Assembly: GCF_014192215.1 (NCBI RefSeq)
Contig: NZ_JACHXP010000010.1
Coordinates: 83,168-147,167 of the forward strand
Source of the DNA: Halomonas cerina
GTDB taxonomy: Bacteria; Pseudomonadota; Gammaproteobacteria; Pseudomonadales; Halomonadaceae
Direction: 5' to 3'
DNA length: 64,000 nt
Made by a program: the position numbers and the translations under genes. Shown in pieces: positions 1 to 7,358 of this stretch (positions are counted from its first letter, which is position 1; the number at the start of each line of letters is the position of its first letter). The notes below the pieces were generated by a model. It worked only from the letters and a program-made list of their open reading frames with translations. It made no database searches and was not told the origin of the DNA.

Positions 1-200
1 CCTGCCACAAGCGCCTTCGACCTTAGGTTAGCAACTCCCTCGTCTTGTCGCCGGATGCCCCCTGTTCACGTCTCGTCGCCACCCTGGCGGTTCCGGGACG
101 GCATCGCGAGTCGTTTCGTCCCTACGCATTGCCCCTCCCCGGTGAGAGTCTGGGGGCGCCGAACAGACGCCATCGGCAGGGCCGCTTCAAAAATAACCAT

Positions 201-243
201 TATAGGCTATTATACATATTTATAACTTTAATGGGCTATTTAA
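201..243 (+). promoter_or_regulatory. AT-rich leader with two repeated GGCTATT motifs upstream of the SatD-like gene
   Basis: The stretch from about 190 to 290 is strikingly AT-rich in an otherwise GC-rich window. It carries two related motifs, TATAGGCTATTATA (201-214) and AATGGGCTATTTAA (230-243). The gene starting at 295 encodes a protein with a C-terminal helix-turn-helix, so these could be operator repeats for autoregulation. That is inference; no promoter hexamers are assigned. Confidence 0.35.
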
Positions 244-294
244 TTGAATTATTCCTCAAAAAGGTTATATTAATAGCATACTTGGAGCCCGCCA

Positions 295-942
295 ATGACA
301 CGACGCATCGCAGTGATCACCGGGGATGTCATCGACTCCCGCCACATCCACGACACCCGGCGGCTCTCCCGGGTGCTCGATGACACCATGGCGTTGCTGC
401 GTACGCGCTTTGCCGGGCGTACCCAGCGCTACCGAGGCGACGGCTTTCAGGCGGCCTTGCCCGGGGCAGCGGAGGCGATCAGTGTCGCCGTGCTGCTGCG
501 CGCCGCCCTGATCCGCCATTCGACCCGCGACCAGCGCTGGGACGCCCGCCTGGCCATCGCCATCGGCAATGACGACGAGTGGGAGCGGAGCCCGCCTCTC
601 GGCGAGGCCAGTGGCGCGCCCTATGTGGCTTCCGGTCAGGCTCTGGACGCCCTGGACGACGATAAACACCTGTGCCTGATGCTCGAGGGTGCCGCGGGGG
701 ACGGCTGCCTGGAGCTGCTGCTGCGCTTCGTTGATGAACGCCTCGACGACTGGTCAGCGGCGTCGGCAGAGGCGGTCTACCATCAGCTGTGCCAGGCCGA
801 GTCCCAGCAGGCGCTAGCCGTGCGCTTGGGCATCAGCCAACCCGCCGTGCACAAGCGCCTGCACAACGCCCGATGGCCATTACTGAAGGCAACTCTGGAG
901 TTTCTGGAGCGGCGTATCAAGGAAGAGGGCCAGGTCCCATGA
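295..942 (+). CDS. SatD-like protein with C-terminal helix-turn-helix
   Basis: This 215-residue protein begins MTRRIAVITGDVIDS, the N-terminal block typical of the SatD family. The central part (about 20-150) looks like a degenerate nucleotide-cyclase-type fold with YRGDGFQAALPGA. Residues about 171-193 (QALAVRLGISQPAVHKRL) form a helix-turn-helix, which suggests DNA binding. A GGAG ribosome site lies about nine bases before the ATG. The stop overlaps the next start in an ATGA junction, so the two genes are translationally coupled. SatD family members are commonly found beside DUF3307 membrane proteins; no biochemical function is established that I can name. The family call is from recalled motif resemblance. 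Confidence 0.75.
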   Translation: MTRRIAVITGDVIDSRHIHDTRRLSRVLDDTMALLRTRFAGRTQRYRGDGFQAALPGAAEAISVAVLLRAALIRHSTRDQRWDARLAIAIGNDDEWERSPPLGEASGAPYVASGQALDALDDDKHLCLMLEGAAGDGCLELLLRFVDERLDDWSAASAEAVYHQLCQAESQQALAVRLGISQPAVHKRLHNARWPLLKATLEFLERRIKEEGQVP

Positions 943-1694
943 TCACGCCGGCATCGTTGCTGCTCGCCCTGCTACTGGCTCACCTGGCCGGCGACTTCCT
1001 GCTGCAGCCGCATACCTGGGTCGAGGAGCGCTACCGGTTGCGCCACCGTTCCCCCCGCTTGCTCCAGCATGCGCTGGTACACGGTCTGCTGGCCGGCGCC
1101 GTGCTACTGCTCGCCACCGACCAGGCGATATCCCGCGGCATCGGGGCGGTTTTGCTCGCTACCCTGGTGGTGGCCGGGAGCCACTGGTTGATCGACCTGG
1201 CCAAGGCCCGGCTGCCGGCTGGCGAGCTGCGCTGGTTCCTGCTCGACCAGGCCAGCCACCTGCTGGTACTGGTGGTGCTGTGGCTGGCCTGGATCGGCAG
1301 CGGACAGCCGCTCACGGCCTTGTGGCACTGGCTGACCACCCCGGTGGTACTGGGGCTGGCCGTCGCCTACCTGCTGGTCTCCCGGCCGCTGGCCATTATC
1401 ATCGCCCTGGTCATGCAGCGCTGGAGTGAGCAGCTCGAGGAGACCGGTACCCTGGCCCGGGCCGGCGCTCGCATCGGCATGCTCGAGCGCTTCCTGGTGC
1501 TGACCCTGGTGCTGCTCGACCAGCTCACGGCGGTGGGCTTCCTGCTGGCCGCCAAGTCGGTACTGCGCTTCGGTGACCTGCGCGAGGCCCAGGATCGCAA
1601 GCTCACCGAATACGTGCTGCTCGGCACCCTGCTCAGTGTCTCCACCACCCTGGTGCTGGGCATGCTGGTGCGCCTGCTGCTGCTGGAGGACTGA
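939..1694 (+). CDS. DUF3307-family membrane protein
   Basis: This 251-residue protein is very hydrophobic, with about six or seven predicted transmembrane segments. The start MITPASLLLALLLAHLAGDFLLQP shows the family's N-terminal helix with a conserved H-x-x-x-D-F pattern, and the helix around residue 75 carries SHWLIDLAK. The ATG at 939 overlaps the SatD-like stop by four bases, so I prefer it to an upstream in-frame start inside that gene. The SatD-like/DUF3307 pairing implies a cytoplasmic regulatory or enzymatic partner acting with an inner-membrane protein. The substrate is unknown. Confidence 0.8.
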   Translation: MITPASLLLALLLAHLAGDFLLQPHTWVEERYRLRHRSPRLLQHALVHGLLAGAVLLLATDQAISRGIGAVLLATLVVAGSHWLIDLAKARLPAGELRWFLLDQASHLLVLVVLWLAWIGSGQPLTALWHWLTTPVVLGLAVAYLLVSRPLAIIIALVMQRWSEQLEETGTLARAGARIGMLERFLVLTLVLLDQLTAVGFLLAAKSVLRFGDLREAQDRKLTEYVLLGTLLSVSTTLVLGMLVRLLLLED

Positions 1695-1697
1695 GCC

Positions 1698-1757
1698 ATG
1701 CCTTGGCGAGTTATACCGCTGTTGGCCGTCCTTTTCGTGGCGGCGCCTGGGGCCTAA
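1698..1757 (+). pseudogene. 19-codon ORF encoding only a signal-peptide-like segment
   Basis: Three bases after the DUF3307 stop, an ATG opens MPWRVIPLLAVLFVAAPGA followed directly by TAA. This is a basic n-region, hydrophobic core and small-residue cleavage region with nothing after it. It runs four bases into the convergent ATP-grasp gene. It looks like the stub of a secreted protein truncated at the gene junction, or a tiny membrane peptide. No homology can be claimed from 19 residues. Confidence 0.3.
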
Positions 1758-2983
1758 GCCGGGGCGGCGCCAGCCGCCCCCGACCGTGACGGCGCCGCGT
1801 CCTGCTCAGGCGCCGTCACGATACGCATATGCTCCGGCATTTGGGACAGCATCGTGTGCATCTCGTCGCTGCTGGAAAAGTGCAGGATCAAAATCCCCAG
1901 GGGGTCGCCGACCGGCTCGCCGGGCTGCACCCACATTCGACGGCTGACGATCTTCGCCTCGAGGCGCTCGGACATCTCGATATCGACGAGTCGGCCGGAC
2001 TCGCGGGAACGGATAATGTAATTCGACCAGCACCCGCTGGGAACGGCCTGCTGGAGCGGCCCACACGCCAGGCCCAGGGCGGCGTCGACGGTGTACTTGC
2101 ACAGGTCCACGCCGGTGGCGTGCTTGATCACGTCGGGAATACCGTCGCCACCGTTGCGGGGACCGGCCTCGAGGAACCAGATCTCCCCCCGGGCATCCAC
2201 CAGGTACTCGACGTTGAAGGGGCCGGTATGACAGCCCAGCAGGCTCAGCAGTCGCTCGAGCTCATGGGCGGCCTTGGTGCCGATCCCCGGGTCGAGCAAC
2301 GTTGGGTAGCTGTTGGCGGCCGGGGCGGGGGGCGACCAGGCCGGATCGAAATGGGCATCCGCCCATAGCCAGAACCTGAGCGTGCCCTTGACCATGAACA
2401 CGTCGCTATCGATCTGATAGCCGACCTTGTCGATCCGCTCCTCGACGACCACCTTCTTGCCTCGGGAGCAGCTCAGGGCGTAGGCAAAGGCGGCGTCGAG
2501 CCGCTCCGGCGCCTCGACCAGGGAGATGCCCCGGTTGCCGGAGGCATCGATCGGCTTGACGAACACCGGTAATCTGAGCCCCTCGAGCCAGATCCTGGCC
2601 TCCTCGAGGCGATGGAAGGCGCGTGACCTGGGCGCATTGAAGCCGTTGGCGGCCAGGAACGCTCGAAACCGGTCCTTGTGGGCCAGCGTCAGCACGGCGT
2701 CGTAGGGGTTGCCGGGCAGTCCCAACCGCTCGGCGACATAGGCCGCGGTGGGGGCGGCGGAGTCGGCGGCGTAGGCGACGACGCCGTCGATGCCGAGCCG
2801 CCGTGCCAGCGCCAGTACGCCCTCCTTGTCGGTGGTGGATACCTGATACGCCTCATGGGCGAGCCCATGCCCCGGCTTGTCCATATGCATGTCACAGGTA
2901 ATGACGTGGTGATGCTGCTCCCGGGCGTAGTAGATGGGGGGCAGTTGATGGGCACCCGCACCCAGAAAAAGAATCTTCTTCAT
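1754..2983 (-). CDS. stand-alone ATP-grasp domain protein
   Basis: This 409-residue protein starts MKKILFLGAGAHQLPPI with a pre-ATP-grasp Rossmann-like domain (about 1-100), as in PurK/CarB-type enzymes. The ATP-grasp fold follows: VFVKPIDASGNRGISLV is the glycine-rich ATP lid, and FNVEYLVDARGEIWFLEAG plus PRNGGDG carry the metal-binding Glu and Asn. The start at 2983 was chosen because it follows CAGGGA and begins the fold; the longer reading frame adds 32 unrelated residues. Such enzymes ligate a carboxylate to an amine or similar nucleophile. With no biosynthetic partner beside it, the substrate cannot be named. Confidence 0.8.
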   Translation of the reverse strand: MKKILFLGAGAHQLPPIYYAREQHHHVITCDMHMDKPGHGLAHEAYQVSTTDKEGVLALARRLGIDGVVAYAADSAAPTAAYVAERLGLPGNPYDAVLTLAHKDRFRAFLAANGFNAPRSRAFHRLEEARIWLEGLRLPVFVKPIDASGNRGISLVEAPERLDAAFAYALSCSRGKKVVVEERIDKVGYQIDSDVFMVKGTLRFWLWADAHFDPAWSPPAPAANSYPTLLDPGIGTKAAHELERLLSLLGCHTGPFNVEYLVDARGEIWFLEAGPRNGGDGIPDVIKHATGVDLCKYTVDAALGLACGPLQQAVPSGCWSNYIIRSRESGRLVDIEMSERLEAKIVSRRMWVQPGEPVGDPLGILILHFSSSDEMHTMLSQMPEHMRIVTAPEQDAAPSRSGAAGAAPA

Positions 2984-3359
2984 AGTGTTCCCTGTCCGTG
3001 ATCCCCGATGTGGCCATACAGGTGGCGTCAGACCGAGCCGCGCCGCTGTCCGCACCTCATGGACTCGACGCCTCGACACCGCCTTCGCGCTAATTAACGT
3101 TATGACTTAATTTATATACACACTTTTACAATCCGCGAGCTTCCGGAGGCAGATTTTTTTCATCCGAAGGGCGCCAACCCCCTAAGCAATTCTCGCGGCC
3201 AGCGTGCCGGCGCCTTGGAGGGATTCCCCAAGGACCCGCCCTGCCCGCCTTTTGCCGCCAACCGGGCTTGGCCGTACAATGCTCGGTCATTGCCGCCGCC
3301 TCGCGCGGCGCCCTGTCATTCGCTTCTGCACAAGCACCGCTCGAGGAAACGCCGGACCC
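2984..3359. other. 376-base divergent intergenic region (ATP-grasp gene / proS)
   Basis: No convincing gene lies here. The middle (about 3089-3131) is AT-rich with the short palindrome TAACGTTA and probably holds the promoter of the minus-strand ATP-grasp gene, though I cannot assign hexamers confidently. The proS promoter is listed separately. Confidence 0.6.
3252..3280 (+). promoter_or_regulatory. sigma70-type promoter of proS
   Basis: TTGCCG (3252-3257) and TACAAT (3275-3280) are separated by exactly 17 bases, matching five of six positions at the -10 and four of six at the -35 consensus. Transcription would start near 3287, about 73 bases before the proS ATG. Confidence 0.65.
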
Positions 3360-5081
3360 ATGCGCGCCACCGACCTGTTGATCGCCACCCTCAAGGAAAC
3401 CCCCGCCGACGCCGAGGTCATCAGCCACCAGCTGATGCTGCGCGCGGGCATGATCCGTCGCCTGACCTCCGGCCTCTATACCTGGCTGCCGCTGGGCCTC
3501 AAGACCCTGCGCAAGGTCGAACGCATCGTCCGCGAGGAGATGGACCGCGCCGGTGCCCAGGAGGTGCTGATGCCCGCCGTCCAGCCGGCAGAGCTATGGC
3601 AGGAGTCCGGCCGCTGGGAGCAGTACGGGCCTGAGCTATTGCGCCTCAAGGATCGTCACGATCGCGACTACTGCGTCGGCCCCACCCACGAGGAGGTGAT
3701 CACCGACCTGGTGCGCAAGGAGATCGCCAGCTACAAGCAGCTGCCGGCCAACTTCTACCAGATCCAGACCAAGTTCCGCGACGAGATCCGCCCGCGCTTC
3801 GGGGTGATGCGTTCCCGCGAGTTCCTCATGAAGGATGCCTATTCCTTCCACGTGGACGAGGCCTCGCTGATGGAGACCTACCAGCGGATGTATGACGCCT
3901 ACGTGCGCATCTTCACTCGCCTGGGTCTGAACTTCCGCCCGGTGATCGCCGATACCGGCGCCATCGGCGGCACCGACTCCCACGAGTTCCACGTGCTGGC
4001 CGACTCCGGCGAGGACGACATCGTCTTCTCCACCGCGTCCGACTACGCCGCCAACATGGAGAAGGCCGAGGCCCTGCCGGCACCGCCAGGCAGCGAGGTC
4101 GAACGCCCCGCGCCCGGCGAGGCCCTGCACCTGGTCGACACCCCCGATGCCCGGACCATCAAGGCGCTGGTCGAGCAGCACGGCCTACCCATCGAGAAGA
4201 CCCTCAAGACCCTGATGGTCCACGGCGTCGAGGGTGGTCTGGTGGCCCTGCTGGTGCGCGGCGACCACGAACTCAACGAGATCAAGGCCGAGAACCAGCC
4301 CGAGGTGGCCAGCCCCCTGACCATGGCCGGCGAGGAGGAGATCCGTGCCGCGGTGGGGGCCGGCCCCGGCTCGCTCGGCCCGGTGGGTCTCGAGATGCCG
4401 ATCATCATCGACCGCAGCGTGGCCCTGATGAGCGACTTCGGCGCCGGTGCCAACGTCGACGGCAAGCACTACTTCGGCATCAACTGGGAGCGCGATGTGG
4501 TCCTGCCCCGGGTCGCCGACCTGCGCAACGTGGTCGAGGGCGACCCCTCCCCGGATGGTCAGGGCACCCTGTCGATCAAGCGCGGCATCGAGGTCGGCCA
4601 CGTCTTCCAGCTGGGCCGCAAGTACAGCGAGGCGATGAACGCCACCGTGCTCGGTGACGAAGGCCGTGAAGTGCATCCCTGGATGGGCTGCTATGGGATC
4701 GGGGTGACTCGGGTCGTGGCCGCCGCCATCGAGCAGAACCACGACGCCGCCGGTATCATCTGGCCCGACGCCATCGCCCCCTTCCATCTCGCGCTGGTAC
4801 CGATGAACGCCCACAAGTCGCAGCGGGTGCGCGAGGAGAGCGAACGCCTCTACCAGGCCCTCACCGCCGCCGGCTTCGAGGTGCTGCTGGATGACCGCGA
4901 CCTGCGGCCGGGGGTCAAGTTCGCCGATCATGAACTGATGGGTCTGCCCCATCGCCTGGTGGTCGGCGACCGTGGCCTGGACAAGGGAGAACTGGAATAC
5001 AAGGGACGCCGTGACAGCGATGCCACCATGGTGCCGGCCGGAGAAATCCTCGACTTCCTGGGCAAGAAGATCGCGAGCTGA
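3360..5081 (+). CDS. proS: prolyl-tRNA synthetase
   Basis: This cytoplasmic class II aminoacyl-tRNA synthetase charges tRNA-Pro with proline. At 573 residues it matches the bacterial-type enzyme length. Visible class II signatures include [12 protein letters not shown], the [20 protein letters not shown] motif 2 region and [17 protein letters not shown] (motif 3). An editing (YbaK-like) insertion occupies roughly residues 225-400, and the anticodon-binding domain closes the protein. The ATG at 3360 follows a GAGGAA ribosome site and gives the canonical [15 protein letters not shown] start; the open frame extends further upstream without support. Confidence 0.97.
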   Translation: MRATDLLIATLKETPADAEVISHQLMLRAGMIRRLTSGLYTWLPLGLKTLRKVERIVREEMDRAGAQEVLMPAVQPAELWQESGRWEQYGPELLRLKDRHDRDYCVGPTHEEVITDLVRKEIASYKQLPANFYQIQTKFRDEIRPRFGVMRSREFLMKDAYSFHVDEASLMETYQRMYDAYVRIFTRLGLNFRPVIADTGAIGGTDSHEFHVLADSGEDDIVFSTASDYAANMEKAEALPAPPGSEVERPAPGEALHLVDTPDARTIKALVEQHGLPIEKTLKTLMVHGVEGGLVALLVRGDHELNEIKAENQPEVASPLTMAGEEEIRAAVGAGPGSLGPVGLEMPIIIDRSVALMSDFGAGANVDGKHYFGINWERDVVLPRVADLRNVVEGDPSPDGQGTLSIKRGIEVGHVFQLGRKYSEAMNATVLGDEGREVHPWMGCYGIGVTRVVAAAIEQNHDAAGIIWPDAIAPFHLALVPMNAHKSQRVREESERLYQALTAAGFEVLLDDRDLRPGVKFADHELMGLPHRLVVGDRGLDKGELEYKGRRDSDATMVPAGEILDFLGKKIAS

Positions 5082-5103
5082 GCGTTGGCGGGCCGCCGTG
5101 GTG

Positions 5104-5727
5104 ATGGCCTGCGGCCTGCTGGCGATGCCCGTCTCGGGCCAGGAGGGTGACACCTTCCTGGCGGCCCTGCCGGTCGTCTCGTCGCCTTCGCCGATGCCTT
5201 CCCCCGACACGCTGCGCGATACCTTCGCCGGCAGCCGCGAGGCGACACGCTCGCCGGCCGAGGTCTGGGCCGCTCGCCAGTGGGTCAATACCATGGCGCC
5301 CCGGCTCGCCGGTCGCATGCCGGACCCGGCCCGGCACCAAACGCTGCTTACCCGGATCTATCACGAAGCAAGGCTGGCCGGGCTGAGCCCGGAACTGGTG
5401 TTGGCGGTGATCCAGGTGGAGAGCGCCTTTCAGGCCGAGGCCGTCTCCTCAGCCGGCGCCGTGGGCCTGATGCAGATCATGCCGTTCTGGATCCGCGAAC
5501 TGGGCCTGCCTGCCGACGACCTTAAGGACCCGCAGCGCAACCTGCGCTATGGCTGCACCATCCTGGCCCATTACCTGGCCGTGGAAGACGGCGACCTAAC
5601 CCGGGCCCTGGCCCGCTACAATGGCAGTCTCGGCAAGACCTGGTACCCGGAGCGGGTGATGCGTGCCCTAAGCCGCCACTGGTCACCGGTGAGTCCCGCC
5701 GCCATGCCCGTCACCGCCGGGCGCTGA
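5104..5727 (+). CDS. secreted lytic transglycosylase (SLT domain)
   Basis: This protein cleaves peptidoglycan glycan strands in the periplasm. The N-terminus MACGLLAMPVSGQ is a signal-peptide-like stretch. The SLT domain lies at about residues 90-200: ELVLAVIQVESAF carries the catalytic Glu, followed by GAVGLMQIMP and the ALARYNGS segment. The start is uncertain: two GTG codons at 5098 and 5101 are in frame and would add hydrophobic residues to the signal, and an earlier ATG at 4972 lies within proS. It follows proS by about 20 bases and is probably co-transcribed. About 207 residues is compact, comparable to small MltE/EmtA- or SLT70-C-domain-like proteins. Confidence 0.85.
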   Translation: MACGLLAMPVSGQEGDTFLAALPVVSSPSPMPSPDTLRDTFAGSREATRSPAEVWAARQWVNTMAPRLAGRMPDPARHQTLLTRIYHEARLAGLSPELVLAVIQVESAFQAEAVSSAGAVGLMQIMPFWIRELGLPADDLKDPQRNLRYGCTILAHYLAVEDGDLTRALARYNGSLGKTWYPERVMRALSRHWSPVSPAAMPVTAGR

Positions 5728-5766
5728 CCCTTGGCGGGGCAAAAGCGGCCATAAGAAAATAAAAAA

Positions 5767-5788
5767 GGCCGACCCATTTGGGTCGGCC
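5767..5788 (-). terminator. rho-independent terminator of the ccoM-like gene
   Basis: A perfect 9-bp stem (GGCCGACCC/GGGTCGGCC) with a four-base loop is followed, in the minus-strand direction, by TTTTTTATTTT. The U-tract orientation assigns it to the small minus-strand gene ending at 5836, not to the lytic transglycosylase. Confidence 0.85.
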
Positions 5789-5791
5789 ACT

Positions 5792-5807
5792 GGGGGGATA
5801 TCCCCCC
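5792..5807. repeat. 16-bp perfect palindrome GGGGGGATATCCCCCC
   Basis: A self-complementary 16-mer sits between the terminator and the 3' end of the small minus-strand gene. It could act as a second hairpin or protein site. No function is known. Confidence 0.5.
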
Positions 5808-5835
5808 TCCCCTGACGACTCTAGAGACGGCTGGC

Positions 5836-5952
5836 TCAGTGCTTTCTCTTACGACGACTGTCGTGAATGATGAAACCGACCCAGCCGCCCATGAATGCGA
5901 CCATCATGCCGACGGTGACCAACCCGAAGATTACGGCGTCATCCAGATACAT
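5836..5952 (-). CDS. ccoM: 38-residue single-span membrane protein, CcoM-like cbb3 cytochrome oxidase subunit
   Basis: The protein has an acidic N-terminus (MYLDDAVIF), one transmembrane helix (GLVTVGMMVAFMGGWVGFII) and a basic tail (HDSRRKRKH). From memory, this closely follows the pattern of CcoM, the small extra subunit of the Pseudomonas stutzeri cbb3 oxidase: M-aromatic-x-D, then VTVG-x-MVAF, then FI and DS near the end. GGGAGG precedes the ATG by about nine bases, a strong terminator follows, and FNR/Anr-like sites lie upstream, as expected for a microaerobic oxidase component. The main ccoNOQP operon is not in this window. The gene itself is very likely real; the CcoM assignment is by recalled similarity and needs a database check. 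Confidence 0.72.
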   Translation of the reverse strand: MYLDDAVIFGLVTVGMMVAFMGGWVGFIIHDSRRKRKH

Positions 5953-5985
5953 GGTGGTGTCCTCCCGTCGCGATGTGTTGAGAGA

Positions 5986-6027
5986 ACTTTAACCGGTCAG
6001 GGGAGGGAGAAAGCTGACCTGCATCAA
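5986..6027 (-). promoter_or_regulatory. FNR/Anr-type class II promoter of the ccoM-like gene
   Basis: On the minus strand, the site at 6014-6027 reads (plus strand) CTGACCTGCATCAA, matching 8 of the 10 defined bases of TTGATnnnnATCAA. A TTAAAGT -10-like element lies at 5986-5992. With transcription starting near 5979, the site is centred about 41 bases upstream, the classical activation position for FNR-family regulators. The -10 and start site are inferred. Confidence 0.6.
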
Positions 6028-6077
6028 GTTTCGCCGCCCGCGCGACGGGCGGCCCCAGCGTACTTGATCCAGGTCAG
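6014..6077. repeat. nested inverted repeat containing two FNR-like sites and a GC hairpin
   Basis: The 16-base arms CTGACCTGCATCAAGT (6014-6029) and ACTTGATCCAGGTCAG (6062-6077) are near-perfect inverted copies. Between them is a hairpin GCCGCCCG/CGGGCGGC (6033-6040, 6046-6053). Each arm also reads as an FNR/Anr-like half-degenerate site (TTGATCCAGGTCAG in the second). It may double as a structure at the 3' end of the slyD-like transcript, but no U-tract follows. Confidence 0.6.
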
Positions 6078-6080
6078 GTT

Positions 6081-6587
6081 TCACGGGACTTTCTTGTCCT
6101 CGACCTCGCGATGGTCGGTGCCCAGCGGCAGCGGATGCCCCTTGGCCAGCTCGGCGCGGGTCGCCTCGCGCACCTCGAGCACCTCGAGACGATAGCGCAG
6201 GGTCTGGCCGGCCAGAGGGTGGTTGGTGTCGATCACCACGCTGTCGTCACGCACCTCGACGACGGTGACGATCTCGGGCCCGTCGTCGCCAGGGGTCTGG
6301 AAGCGCATACCCGGCACCAGGTTCTCGACCGGGAAGGCACTGCGTCCCACCTCGCGTACCAGGGTCTCATCCCGCAGGCCATAGGCGTCGGCGGGCATCA
6401 GGGTGACGCTGAGCTCGGCCCCCTCGGCACGGCCCTCCAAGGCGCGCTCGAGGCCGGGCATGAGGTTATCGTGGCCATGCAGGTATTCCAGTGGGCGCTG
6501 GCGGGCGCGGGAGTCGTCCAGGACCTGGCCGTCCTGGTCACAGAGCACATAGTGCAGCGTCACGACCCGTTGCGGGGCGATGGTCAT
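6081..6587 (-). CDS. slyD: SlyD-type FKBP peptidyl-prolyl cis-trans isomerase
   Basis: This 168-residue cytoplasmic protein begins MTIAPQRVVTLHYVLCDQDG and contains the FKBP core with the chaperone 'insert-in-flap' arrangement: LEYLHGHDNLMPGLERALEG, DAYGLRDETLV, VPGMRFQT and VVIDTNHPLAGQTL, which is diagnostic of SlyD/FkpB-like proteins. It catalyses prolyl isomerization and assists folding. The His-rich metal-binding tail of E. coli SlyD is missing, so a role in nickel insertion is less likely. AGGAG precedes the ATG. It sits 45 bases downstream of rfaH on the same strand. Confidence 0.88.
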   Translation of the reverse strand: MTIAPQRVVTLHYVLCDQDGQVLDDSRARQRPLEYLHGHDNLMPGLERALEGRAEGAELSVTLMPADAYGLRDETLVREVGRSAFPVENLVPGMRFQTPGDDGPEIVTVVEVRDDSVVIDTNHPLAGQTLRYRLEVLEVREATRAELAKGHPLPLGTDHREVEDKKVP

Positions 6588-6632
6588 CTGGCTCTCCTGA
6601 GGTAGGGGGATGAGTCGAAGGGGAATGGGACA

Positions 6633-7175
6633 CTAGTCGCGCCGGCGCAGCTGGCCAACCGGCATCTCCAGGCGCTGCTGCTTGTGGAGCATGTTGAGCA
6701 GCACGATGGCCCGCTCCTCGCCCTTGTGGCTGGCGAAGATCGCCTGCAGATCCTTGAAAGGGCCCTCGCTGATCTCGACCACCTCGCCGGCACGGAAGTA
6801 GACGTTCGTGCTCGCCGCATCGTCGTCGCTGGCATGATGGCGCAGCGTCTCGACTAGGTCGTCACTGACCGGCACCGGCAGGTCGAGCCCGAAGGTGACG
6901 ATTCTCAATACACCGCGCGTGGAACGGATCGGCCGCCAGTTGCTCTCGAGCCGGTCGAGGCGGATGAACAGGTAATGGGGGAACAATGGCTCGTCGATCC
7001 ACGTCAGCTTGCCACGACGCTTCTTCTGTACCTGGAGTACCGGATGGAAGATCTCGTAGTCCTGGTTGCCCAGATGCTCGGCTGCACGGAAGGATTCGCC
7101 GCCCTTGCACTGGATGACATACCAGCGCGGGATAGCATCCTGAGCCTCTTCCTGAGGCCTCTGTTCGTCGCTCAT
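6633..7175 (-). CDS. rfaH: transcription antitermination protein RfaH (NusG paralogue)
   Basis: This 180-residue protein has the NusG N-terminal domain (about 16-110: PRWYVIQCKGGESFRAAEHL, PLFPHYLFIRLD, STRGVLRIVTFG) and a C-terminal KOW-type domain (about 127-175: FRAGEVVEISEGPFKDLQAIF). The RfaH-like features are IQCKGGE and the VLRIV region. It binds paused RNA polymerase at ops elements and promotes expression of long envelope operons. No ops element was noticed in this window, so its targets lie elsewhere. It is divergent from the AmpG-like gene. Confidence 0.88.
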   Translation of the reverse strand: MSDEQRPQEEAQDAIPRWYVIQCKGGESFRAAEHLGNQDYEIFHPVLQVQKKRRGKLTWIDEPLFPHYLFIRLDRLESNWRPIRSTRGVLRIVTFGLDLPVPVSDDLVETLRHHASDDDAASTNVYFRAGEVVEISEGPFKDLQAIFASHKGEERAIVLLNMLHKQQRLEMPVGQLRRRD

Positions 7176-7358
7176 GTCGTACCTGTCGGGTTGGTGCTGG
7201 TATCACTGCCGGGGCTCTGCAACAATCCCTGCCCATGCCGGGACCGGTCGATCCGGCCCGGGTGATGAGCGGCCCGGCTGCCGGTTCCCGATGTTACCAT
7301 CGTTGACCTCGGTCCGTGGCCCCGGCCAAGACCCGAGACGCAAGGAGTGCTGTCCGCC

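Noticed and set aside
45..383. 112-codon plus-strand frame at the left edge
   Set aside because: It has no ribosome site, unnatural composition, and overlaps the SatD-like start in another frame.
4972..5103. Extended N-terminus for the lytic transglycosylase
   Set aside because: It overlaps proS by 110 bases and adds a Trp/Arg-rich segment before the signal peptide, unlike the family.
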